Of a DNA stretch of 47,057 bases, positions 16,143-23,759 are shown one piece after another (positions within the stretch are counted from its first letter, which is position 1; every line of letters starts with the position of its first letter). The notes beneath the pieces are model-generated. The model saw nothing but the letters and a program-made list of their open reading frames with translations, was not told the DNA's origin and did not search any database. Both the position numbers and the translations under genes were made by a program. Origin of the DNA: Aureispira sp964445645 (GTDB lineage: Bacteria; Bacteroidota; Bacteroidia; Chitinophagales; Saprospiraceae). The DNA is taken from the NCBI GenBank assembly GCA_964445645.1, contig CAYULH010000031.1, forward strand, positions 1 through 47,057, given 5' to 3'.

Positions 16143-16937
16143 ATGAAACCATTTCCTATATTTTTGCGGGCGAGAGCATTGGGAACAGGCTTATTATTGG
16201 GCTTGCTGCTGCTTTATGTCTTGGCAAGTCCTTGGTGGGGATATGCCTTGTTGCTTGGAATGGCGTTTGGTATTGCTTATTGGGGCACCACCCAAATTAC
16301 CAGTCACTTTTATTTGCCCACTCATTGTTATGGAAATACCAGCCAACGCCAACAAATTGCCTTGACCTTTGATGATGGCATCTTGGAGCCTGAACAAACC
16401 CAACAAATTTTAGCCATTTTGGAGCATTATCGTGTTCCTGCTACTTTCTTTTGTGTGGGTAAGAATATACAAAGTCCTATTCAGCAAAGCTTGCTACAGC
16501 AAATACACCAAGCAGGGCATTTGATTGGCAATCATACCTTTAGTCATGCTAATTTATTTGACTTTTATGGCAGCAAAAGGATTTTAGAAGAAATACAACA
16601 AACAGATGTTTTGATTTATGATTCGATAGGACAACAACCTTTGTTTTTTCGGCCACCTTATGGGATTACGACCCCCAATATTGCCAAGGCATTGCAACAA
16701 TTGCCTCACCAAACTATTGGCTGGTCGGTGCGTTCCTTGGATACGGTTATCAAAGATGAAACACAACTGCTCCAGCGTCTAAAAAAACAACTGCATTCAG
16801 GAGCTATTATTTTATTACACGACCATATCAAAACCCTGCCTACTGTTCTACCTTTGTTTTTGGACTATGTTTTGAAAGAAGGCTATACCATAGTTGGTTT
16901 GGACAAATTATTACAATTGCCGGCCTACCAACACTAA
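16143..16937 (+). CDS. Polysaccharide deacetylase (NodB homology), membrane-anchored
   Basis: This 264-residue protein has two hydrophobic segments in the first 50 residues and then a NodB catalytic domain. The metal-binding and catalytic motifs are present: ALTFDDG near residue 77, HLIGNHTFSHANLFD near residue 128, FRPPYGIT near residue 170 and a late IILLHDH. The active site would face the periplasm. Such genes recur in flexirubin clusters, where the target is not settled. The start is one base after the previous stop. Confidence 0.9.
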   Translation: MKPFPIFLRARALGTGLLLGLLLLYVLASPWWGYALLLGMAFGIAYWGTTQITSHFYLPTHCYGNTSQRQQIALTFDDGILEPEQTQQILAILEHYRVPATFFCVGKNIQSPIQQSLLQQIHQAGHLIGNHTFSHANLFDFYGSKRILEEIQQTDVLIYDSIGQQPLFFRPPYGITTPNIAKALQQLPHQTIGWSVRSLDTVIKDETQLLQRLKKQLHSGAIILLHDHIKTLPTVLPLFLDYVLKEGYTIVGLDKLLQLPAYQH

Positions 16938-16966
16938 CCAATCCACTTGTTTAAAACTATTAGCTT

Positions 16967-17611
16967 ATGCAATCTATATTATCCTTTTTTACCCTACTTT
17001 TTTGTGGTTTAATGTTTCCATTTTTGGGACAGGGGCAATCCTTTCGTCCTATGAAAGACAGCAAAGCTTTTCAACAAGCACTGCACAAAGTTGCCGCCCA
17101 AACCAAGGCTTTAGAAAGTGATTTTACCCAAATCAAGCATTTGGATGTTTTGTCTGAGGATATTGAATCTACAGGTAAATTGCTGTACAAGGCCGATAAC
17201 AATTTGCGATGGGAATACCATGCGCCCCTCAATTATCTGATTGTACTCCACCAAGGAAAAGTAAGTATTAAGGATGAGGATAAAGTAAGCTCTTATGACT
17301 TGTCGGGCAATCAGACCTTTGAAAAGATTAATCAGATGATTATTAGCAGCATTCAAGGAGATTTATTGCTAGAGGAACAAGATTACAGATATGAATTTAA
17401 GGAAAGTAACCAACAATATTTAGTAGAATTATACCCCAAACAGGCCAAGGTTCAGGAATTTATGCAGCGCATTCAGGTTTATTTTTCTAAGAAGGATTAC
17501 AGTGTGCAACAGCTTCAGATGGTGGAGCAATCTGGGGATTTTACCCGTATTATTTTTAAGAACAAAAAAATCAATGGCACTATCTCCGATACAGTTTTTA
17601 GGATTAATTAG
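16967..17611 (+). CDS. LolA-like outer-membrane lipoprotein carrier
   Basis: This 214-residue protein has a signal peptide (to about residue 24, ending GQGQS) and a LolA-type fold. Its beginning is FQQALHKVAAQTKALESDF, followed by STGKLLYKADNNLRWEY. LolA proteins shuttle hydrophobic lipids through the periplasm to the outer membrane. Homologues in aryl-polyene clusters are thought to carry the pigment lipid. The gene overlaps the next one by 38 bases, which suggests coupled translation. Confidence 0.87.
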   Translation: MQSILSFFTLLFCGLMFPFLGQGQSFRPMKDSKAFQQALHKVAAQTKALESDFTQIKHLDVLSEDIESTGKLLYKADNNLRWEYHAPLNYLIVLHQGKVSIKDEDKVSSYDLSGNQTFEKINQMIISSIQGDLLLEEQDYRYEFKESNQQYLVELYPKQAKVQEFMQRIQVYFSKKDYSVQQLQMVEQSGDFTRIIFKNKKINGTISDTVFRIN

Positions 17612-18215
17612 TTGTTGCTTATTGTTGGCCTGCCAAACTCCCAAGAGCTTACAACCTTTGGAAGATGGACAAAAAGTAATTCTTAGCCACAAGGATTTTA
17701 AACCGGTGTTTAAGGATAAGGCTACTTCCTTTTTGTTTAAAACTACCTTGAATTTTGGTAAAAATATACAGCAAGGTGGGTTATTGGCCCTCAAAAAAAG
17801 CTCTGAACAACATTATCGAGCTATTTTTATGACCAAGTTTGGCTTGACTTTATTTGATTTTGAATTTGGAGCACAGGGTTTTATTGTACACAAGGCATTA
17901 GAACAAGTCAACAAGCCTATTTTATTGCAAATTATTCGCCAAGATCTGGAATTGTTATTAGCCAGAAATATCATTGGGCAATCGGCTCAAGTATTTGAAA
18001 AAGAGCAATTGGTAGACAAAAAGAGGATTCTAAAAATAAGGCAAAAAGGCCAATCCCTCTTTTATGTGCAAGATTTACAACAGCAACTAACCAATATTCA
18101 TCGGGCGCGTGCTGTTAGCATACAATTGTCCAAATATAACTTGGACATACCACGCTTTATAGATATTCAGCATCATCAGGTGCCTTTGCGTTTGCGCCTC
18201 CATTTTCTGAAGTAA
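17574..18215 (+). CDS. Cluster-associated outer-membrane lipoprotein
   Basis: Starting at the ATG at 17574, this 213-residue protein has a lipoprotein signal peptide ending in LISCCLLLACQTP, with the likely lipidated Cys followed by Gln. The start at 17502 would hide this signal behind 24 extra residues. The mature part is rich in beta-strand-like sequence (LTLFDFEFGAQGFIVHKAL). I do not recognise a named family. It overlaps the lolA-like gene by 38 bases. By analogy with LolA/LolB it may be the outer-membrane receptor of the same pigment-transfer route, but that is inference. Confidence 0.75.
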   Translation: MALSPIQFLGLISCCLLLACQTPKSLQPLEDGQKVILSHKDFKPVFKDKATSFLFKTTLNFGKNIQQGGLLALKKSSEQHYRAIFMTKFGLTLFDFEFGAQGFIVHKALEQVNKPILLQIIRQDLELLLARNIIGQSAQVFEKEQLVDKKRILKIRQKGQSLFYVQDLQQQLTNIHRARAVSIQLSKYNLDIPRFIDIQHHQVPLRLRLHFLK

Positions 18216-18224
18216 GTATTAATT

Positions 18225-18596
18225 ATGACCACTACATTCGTTGATTTTTATACTATAATTGAGCAACAACAAGAGGCTGATATTGCTATCTTTGAATTGG
18301 GTTTGAATGCCGAGCATCCGATTTACCAAGGACATTTTCCCAACCAGCCTGTTATGCCGGGGGTCTGTATGTTGCAATTGGTAACAGAACTCACCAGCAA
18401 GGCATTGGGACAGTCCTTACAGCTCAAAAAAGCGAGTCAAGCCAAGTTTTTAGTTCCTGTAGTTCCTGAACAATTCCCTCAAATTCAGCTCAAAACACGT
18501 TTTGTAGCTCAAGAAGAACAAATGTGGAAAGTCACGGCTAGTATTCAGAGAGCCGAGCAAATATTTTTTAAATTCAAAGGCATATTGGCCTTATAA
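18225..18596 (+). CDS. Hotdog dehydratase-like subunit keeping His but lacking Glu (ApeI-like)
   Basis: This 123-residue protein has the FabZ signature HPIYQGHFPNQPVMPGVCML, with the catalytic His at residue 37. In FabZ a Glu lies 14 residues after that His; here residue 51 is Gln (CMLQLVTEL). It is therefore complementary to the protein at 10951, which has the Glu and no His. FabZ sites are built across the dimer interface, His from one chain and Glu from the other, so the two proteins could form one working heterodimeric site. It fits the ApeI place in aryl-polyene biosynthesis. Confidence 0.85.
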   Translation: MTTTFVDFYTIIEQQQEADIAIFELGLNAEHPIYQGHFPNQPVMPGVCMLQLVTELTSKALGQSLQLKKASQAKFLVPVVPEQFPQIQLKTRFVAQEEQMWKVTASIQRAEQIFFKFKGILAL

Positions 18597-18607
18597 TATA
18601 TTGTTTT

Positions 18608-19417
18608 ATGTTATCCCCCCAACAATGTGCAGAGCAGTTACACCAAAGCAGTTGCCTTGTTGTTGTTCCTACTTATAATAATGCTTCTTCCTTAAAAGAA
18701 GTAATAGACTCTATATTGCCTTATACCACTTACCAATTGGGTACACAACATGCCCTGCAACACCTACTAGTGGTCAATGATGGGTCTACAGATGCTACTA
18801 GTGAGCTTCTAAAGGACTATCCATCAATTTTGCAATTGAGCTACGAGCACAATGCAGGCAAAGGAATAGCTCTGAGACGAGCCTTTGATTTTGCCCGAGA
18901 AAAAGGCTTTCAATATGTGATTACCTTGGATGCAGATGGGCAGCACTTTGCCCACGATATTCCCACTTTTGTAGAAGCCATTCCCCAACATCCAGCCGCC
19001 ATTATTATTGGTTCTAGGAATATGGGACAAGAAAATGTACCCACCAAAAGCAGCTTTGGAAACAAATTTTCTAGTTTTTGGCTTTGGGTAGAAACAGGCA
19101 TCAAACTACAAGATACCCAATCGGGTTTTCGCCTCTATCCTGTTCAAGACCTTGAAAACCTATCTTTTGTAACCAGACGTTATGAGTTTGAAGTAGAAGT
19201 ATTGGTAAGAGCAGCTTGGGAGGGCATTGATTTGCTGTGTTTGCCCATTGAGGTCTATTACCCTCCTCCAGAAGAACGAGTGAGCCACTTTCGCCCTTTT
19301 TGGGATTTCTTGAGAATTTCTGTTTTGAACACCTTTTTGTGCTTGGCTGCTTTTCTGTGGTTTCGGCCTAGAATGTTGTTTAAGGGCGGAAAAAAAAAAG
19401 CACTAGGCAACGCCTAG
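18608..19417 (+). CDS. Family 2 glycosyltransferase
   Basis: This 269-residue GT-A protein has the family 2 start VVVPTYNNASSLKEVIDS, the acidic NDGSTDATSELL, the metal-binding LDADGQH near residue 118 and ITLDAD/IIIGSRNMG segments. It lacks the multi-span C-terminus of DPM1/Csl proteins and has only a hydrophobic patch near residues 235-255. It ends 9 codons after an A10 run. The downstream DUF2062 gene lies in the -1 frame, with no stop codon in between, so the two may be one protein. In flexirubin clusters I recall GT2-DUF2062 as a single gene product. Confidence 0.88.
   Translation: MLSPQQCAEQLHQSSCLVVVPTYNNASSLKEVIDSILPYTTYQLGTQHALQHLLVVNDGSTDATSELLKDYPSILQLSYEHNAGKGIALRRAFDFAREKGFQYVITLDADGQHFAHDIPTFVEAIPQHPAAIIIGSRNMGQENVPTKSSFGNKFSSFWLWVETGIKLQDTQSGFRLYPVQDLENLSFVTRRYEFEVEVLVRAAWEGIDLLCLPIEVYYPPPEERVSHFRPFWDFLRISVLNTFLCLAAFLWFRPRMLFKGGKKKALGNA
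19390..19399 (+). other. A10 run at the GT2/DUF2062 junction, candidate slippery site
   Basis: Ten consecutive A residues fill the Lys codons near the end of the glycosyltransferase. Zero-frame codons are GGA AAA AAA AAA GCA. A -1 shift here reads an open frame through 19399-19446 straight into the DUF2062 ATG. It may be a programmed frameshift, a natural 1-base deletion or a homopolymer error in the sequence. Confidence 0.55.
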
Positions 19418-19446
19418 AAGAAATATTCTTTGGGGTCAATATTTCG

Positions 19447-19827
19447 ATGGCTCAAAAAATCTGGTCAGTAGCTTATGGAGTGTTTTGGGGAATTTTTCCT
19501 GCTTGGGGTTTTCAATTGGCCATAGCCATGCCTACAGCTGCCTTGTTTCGATTGCATGTTCCCTTGGTTTTTGTGGCGGCCAATATCAGCATTCCCCCAA
19601 TGATTCCCTTTATTTTGTATGGTAGTTTTTGGACAGGTGCCTTGGTACTGGGGGGCAATAGAGGCGATTTGAGTTGGGAGCAAATGGGCAATTTGGAAGT
19701 AATAAAAACCAATGTTTATCAATATACAGTAGGTGCCATAAGTCTTGCTATTATAGCAGCATTAGTAGCAGCTTTGTTAACGTATTTATTCTTAAATTTT
19801 TCTAAATCAAAAACACGTGTCACGTAA
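19447..19827 (+). CDS. DUF2062 membrane domain protein
   Basis: This 126-residue protein matches DUF2062: AYGVFWGIFPAWGFQLAIAM, then ANISIPPMIPFILYGSFWTG. It has three or so hydrophobic segments and would lie in the inner membrane. The frame is open upstream of its ATG back to the A10 run in the glycosyltransferase gene, so a fused product of about 406 residues is possible. Function is not established. Its link to a GT2 enzyme suggests a membrane partner for transfer to a lipid carrier. Confidence 0.82.
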   Translation: MAQKIWSVAYGVFWGIFPAWGFQLAIAMPTAALFRLHVPLVFVAANISIPPMIPFILYGSFWTGALVLGGNRGDLSWEQMGNLEVIKTNVYQYTVGAISLAIIAALVAALLTYLFLNFSKSKTRVT

Positions 19828-19850
19828 CACGTTGCACGTGCAACGTGCTT
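19812..19850. repeat. CACGTG-family palindrome between the two halves of the pigment cluster
   Basis: The perfect 20-base palindrome cacgttgcacgtgcaacgtg (19828-19847) is preceded by acacgtgtcacgt (19813-19825), another fragment of the family. It overlaps the end of the DUF2062 gene and precedes the MMPL gene by about 60 bases. Confidence 0.75.
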
Positions 19851-19907
19851 TAATAAAAGTATAATTACCTAAATTTCAGGTATTTAATAATTTAACTTAC
19901 CCTCATT

Positions 19908-22900
19908 ATGGAGACAATTTTTCTTTCTTTGTATCAGTATTTCCAAGCACACAAAGCACGCTTGGCAATCTTGGTCTTAGCAGTGGTTATGGGGGCAACT
20001 GCACTCATTTACACCCGTCTCCAACTGGATGAAAACATTACCAAAGTCATCCCACTCAATGCCGACATTCGCAAAATCAATGATGCTTATCAGAATACTA
20101 AATTCTCGGATAATTTAATATTGCACCTCTCTTGGGCAGATACCAATCAAACAGAAAACACGCCCTTATTTTTAGCATTTGCCGATAGTTTGGTAGCTGG
20201 TTTTGAACAACTGGATAGCAGTAGCATCAAAGAAATTCGCTATCAAGTAGATCAAGGAGCCATTACAGAATTGTACGATTTATTTTATCAACAATTGCCC
20301 CTTTTTCTAGCTCCTGAAGATTATACCACTATTGCCGAACGACTCGACAGCAACAATATAAAGCAATCCCTAAAAAGCGTGTACAAAACCCTGATTTCTC
20401 CAACAGGTTTTGTACTGAAAAAACAAGTACTGCGCGATCCTTTGGGCTTGGCAACACTTCCCTTATTGCGCCTACGAGATTTTCAAATTGATGGCAATTA
20501 TATCTTGCATGAAGGGCGTATTATGACCCGCAACCAAAAAGATTTATTATTTTTTGTTACGCCTACCACAGGTGCAGGAGCCACAGGAGATAATGCTGTT
20601 TTGTTGACACAAATGGATGCCATTATCCAAGGGGTAGAAGCTACTTTTGAGGGACAATTTAAGGCTGAGTATATTGGTGGAATTGCTGTTTCGGTAGCCA
20701 ATGCCGAGCAAATTCAAGAAGATATTTTTAATACAGTAGGAGCGGCTCTAATTGTATTATTGATCTTTATTATCCTATTTTTTAGACGTTTATCTACCCC
20801 TTTGCTCATTTTTATTCCTGTGATTATTGGGGCATTGGTAGGACTGGCGGTTTTAGTAGTTATTAAGGAAAGTATTGCCGCCATCTCATTGGGGGTGGGA
20901 GCCATTTTATTGGGTATTGCGGTTGATTTTTCGCTGCATGTTTTTACCCATTACAGAGCAGAGGGAACCGTTCGGAAAACCATTAAGGCCATTGCTACGC
21001 CCACTATGGTAAGCAGTTTGACCAGTAGTAGTGCATTTTTGTGCTTATTGTACATGTCTTCTGAAGCCTTGCGTGACTTGGGTATTTTTGCAGCGGTGGC
21101 GGTTTTTGTAGCCGCTACTATGGCCCTATTGGTCTTGCCCCATTTCCTAAAAGATCAGCCTCATGCTGCACCTATCCAGAAAGGATTCTTAGACAAAATA
21201 GCCGCTTATCCCATTGACCAAAATCGTTGGTTTGTGGGTACTGTGGTTGCACTTAGTGTGGGCTTTTTGTTCTTGTATCAACAAGTGTCGTTTGAGGAAG
21301 ATATGAACAGCATCAACTATCAAACTCCTGCCCTTCAAGCAGCCGAAAAGCGCCTACAAGAGCTGGGAGGAGAAACCCTAAGAAGCAGTTATGTAGTAGC
21401 CAGTGCGGATAATAGAGAAGAAGCACTAGAGCAAAACGAACGAGTATTGCAACAATTGCAAACCCTAAAACAAGCAGGCATCATTCAAAATTTCACCTCT
21501 GTTAGTCATTTTATTCCTTCTCAACAAGCACAACAAGCCAAAATTGACCAATGGGAGGCATTTTGGACAACAGAAAGAAAAACACAACTGCGCCAATTAT
21601 TACAAGAAAAAGGAACAGCCTACAAATTTAAGCCCACCACCTTTCAGTCATTTTATGCGTGGTTGGATCGAGATTTTGAGCAGGTAGATTTTTCTTATTT
21701 CCAACCCTTGCAAGAGCTGGTTTTAGCTTCGTACAGCACTCAAAAACAGGATCAATTTTCATTGCTTTCTATTGTAAAAATGGAAAATGAACAACGTGCT
21801 TTGGTTTACCCAATGTTTGAGCAAGAAGAGCAAATTAGTGTCTTTGACAAGCAGTTTATGGCCGAGCAGTTTGCCCAATCCTTGCAAGATGATTTTAGCA
21901 CCTTGGTCAATTGGTCGTTTTTGGTGGTGTTTATTTTATTACTAATTGCTTTTGGGCGTTTAGAATTGGCCTTGCTTACCTTGTTTCCTATTCTATTGAG
22001 TTGGGAATGGGCCTTGGCTTGGATGGTGATTTTGGGGATAAAGTTCAACCTTGTAAACATCATCATTTGCACCTTTATTTTTGGCTTGGGCATAGATTAC
22101 AGCATTTTTGTAACCAAGGGCTTACTTCATGAATACCAATATGGAGAACGCATTTTGCCCGCCTACAAAACCTCTATTTTGCTCTCTGCGCTCACTACCC
22201 TTTGTGGTATGGGCGTTATGATTTTTGCTTTGCATCCAGCCCTTTTTTCCATTGCTAGTTTGTCTATTATTGGTTTATTATCTATTATAATTATCACCTT
22301 CACCCTACAACCACGTCTATTTGGCTTTTTTATTCTAAGTAGAAAAAAACGAGGCTTGCCGCCCTACACCTTGCTCAATTTGATTTCTACTACAGTAGCC
22401 TACACCCATTTCTTGTCAGGTTGTTTGGGTTTAACCATTACACAAGCCGCTTTAAGGCTTACCCCACTGCCCAACAATTTCAAGAAATACCACTTTCACA
22501 AGCTTATTCAGCTCTTATCCTTGTCCTTGGTACACCTGATGTTTAATGTACGCAAAAAATACATCAATCGCCACCATGCCCAATTGGAACGCCCGGCAGT
22601 CATCATTGCCAATCATCAATCCTTCTTGGATATAATGATGATGCTCATGCTCCACCCCAAAATTATCATTATGACCAATGATTGGGTTTGGAACTCGCCT
22701 ATTTTTGGGCAGGTGATTCGTTTTGCCGATTTTTATCCGAGTAAGGCAGGAGCCGAGCAAAGCCTAGAGCACTTGAGAACACTGACGGAGCAAGGCTATT
22801 CTATTGTGGTCTTTCCTGAAGGCACACGCTCGGTTACAGGCAAGATTGGGCGTTTTAAGAAAGGGGCCTTTTACTTGGCCGAGCAATTGGAGCTGGACAT

Positions 22901-23759
22901 TCTGCCTGTGGTTTTTCATGGCACGGGCCATTGCATTCGCAAAAAAGACTTCTTGGTACACGGCACTACTGTTACCATGCAATTTTTAGAACGAATTTCG
23001 CCCAAAGCTACAGCGTGGGGCTCTGGCTATTCTGCTCGTACCAAATCCATTAGTCGCTACTTCAAGGAACAATACCAACAATTGCAAACACGCCAAGAAA
23101 CGCCTGCTTTTTTCTATGATAGTTTGCTCAAAAACTACCTTTACAAAGGGCCTGTATTGGAATGGTATACCCGCATTAAGGTTGGTTTAGAAAACAATTA
23201 TGAACTGTTTCACCAACTAGTGCCCACCAAAGCACGTATTACTGATATTGGTTGTGGTTATGGTATGATGAGTAATATGCTGCATTTGTTATCCAAGGAA
23301 CGAGAAATATTGGGTTTGGATTATGACGAAGAAAAAATACAAGTAGCTCAAGAGGGTTATCTCCAAACCCCCAAAGTACAATTTAAAGTAGCTGATGCAA
23401 GCACGCTAGATTTGCCTGTTAGTGATGTGTTTATACTAAGTGATGTGCTGCATTACTTGACCCAACAAGAACAAGAAAAGCTACTCCAGCACTGTTTAAG
23501 CCAACTCACAGAAACAGGAATGTTATTGATTAGGGATGGAGATAGGGATGTTAAGGAACGCCACCAAAATACCCTTTGGACAGAGCGTTTTTCTACCCAA
23601 ATATTCAGTTTTAATAAAGTAAAACACCAAGAATTGACCTTTTTTTCGGGGGCTTGGCTGGCTGATTTTGCCCAGCAGCATCAATTGGTTTTGGAGCGCA
23701 AAGAGGTGTCTACCAAAACCTCCAATGTATTGTTCATTCTAAAAAAACAACATGGATAA
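19908..23759 (+). CDS. MMPL transporter - PlsC acyltransferase - SAM methyltransferase fusion
   Basis: This 1283-residue protein has three parts. Residues about 1-830 form an RND/MMPL exporter with twelve or so membrane segments and two large periplasmic loops; SLGVGAILLGIAVDFSLHVF and IFGLGIDYSIFVTKGLLHEY are the matching helices of each half. Residues about 880-1060 form a PlsC-type acyltransferase, with NHQSFLD near 901 and FPEGTRS near 968. Residues about 1090-1283 form a class I methyltransferase with ITDIGCGYGMMSNML near 1111. The protein would join pigment export, acyl transfer and O-methylation at the inner membrane. It overlaps the next gene by 8 bases. Confidence 0.9.
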   Translation: METIFLSLYQYFQAHKARLAILVLAVVMGATALIYTRLQLDENITKVIPLNADIRKINDAYQNTKFSDNLILHLSWADTNQTENTPLFLAFADSLVAGFEQLDSSSIKEIRYQVDQGAITELYDLFYQQLPLFLAPEDYTTIAERLDSNNIKQSLKSVYKTLISPTGFVLKKQVLRDPLGLATLPLLRLRDFQIDGNYILHEGRIMTRNQKDLLFFVTPTTGAGATGDNAVLLTQMDAIIQGVEATFEGQFKAEYIGGIAVSVANAEQIQEDIFNTVGAALIVLLIFIILFFRRLSTPLLIFIPVIIGALVGLAVLVVIKESIAAISLGVGAILLGIAVDFSLHVFTHYRAEGTVRKTIKAIATPTMVSSLTSSSAFLCLLYMSSEALRDLGIFAAVAVFVAATMALLVLPHFLKDQPHAAPIQKGFLDKIAAYPIDQNRWFVGTVVALSVGFLFLYQQVSFEEDMNSINYQTPALQAAEKRLQELGGETLRSSYVVASADNREEALEQNERVLQQLQTLKQAGIIQNFTSVSHFIPSQQAQQAKIDQWEAFWTTERKTQLRQLLQEKGTAYKFKPTTFQSFYAWLDRDFEQVDFSYFQPLQELVLASYSTQKQDQFSLLSIVKMENEQRALVYPMFEQEEQISVFDKQFMAEQFAQSLQDDFSTLVNWSFLVVFILLLIAFGRLELALLTLFPILLSWEWALAWMVILGIKFNLVNIIICTFIFGLGIDYSIFVTKGLLHEYQYGERILPAYKTSILLSALTTLCGMGVMIFALHPALFSIASLSIIGLLSIIIITFTLQPRLFGFFILSRKKRGLPPYTLLNLISTTVAYTHFLSGCLGLTITQAALRLTPLPNNFKKYHFHKLIQLLSLSLVHLMFNVRKKYINRHHAQLERPAVIIANHQSFLDIMMMLMLHPKIIIMTNDWVWNSPIFGQVIRFADFYPSKAGAEQSLEHLRTLTEQGYSIVVFPEGTRSVTGKIGRFKKGAFYLAEQLELDILPVVFHGTGHCIRKKDFLVHGTTVTMQFLERISPKATAWGSGYSARTKSISRYFKEQYQQLQTRQETPAFFYDSLLKNYLYKGPVLEWYTRIKVGLENNYELFHQLVPTKARITDIGCGYGMMSNMLHLLSKEREILGLDYDEEKIQVAQEGYLQTPKVQFKVADASTLDLPVSDVFILSDVLHYLTQQEQEKLLQHCLSQLTETGMLLIRDGDRDVKERHQNTLWTERFSTQIFSFNKVKHQELTFFSGAWLADFAQQHQLVLERKEVSTKTSNVLFILKKQHG

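Noticed and set aside
21806..22093. Minus-strand frame inside the MMPL fusion gene
   Set aside because: It is antisense to strongly conserved membrane segments and has no features of its own.
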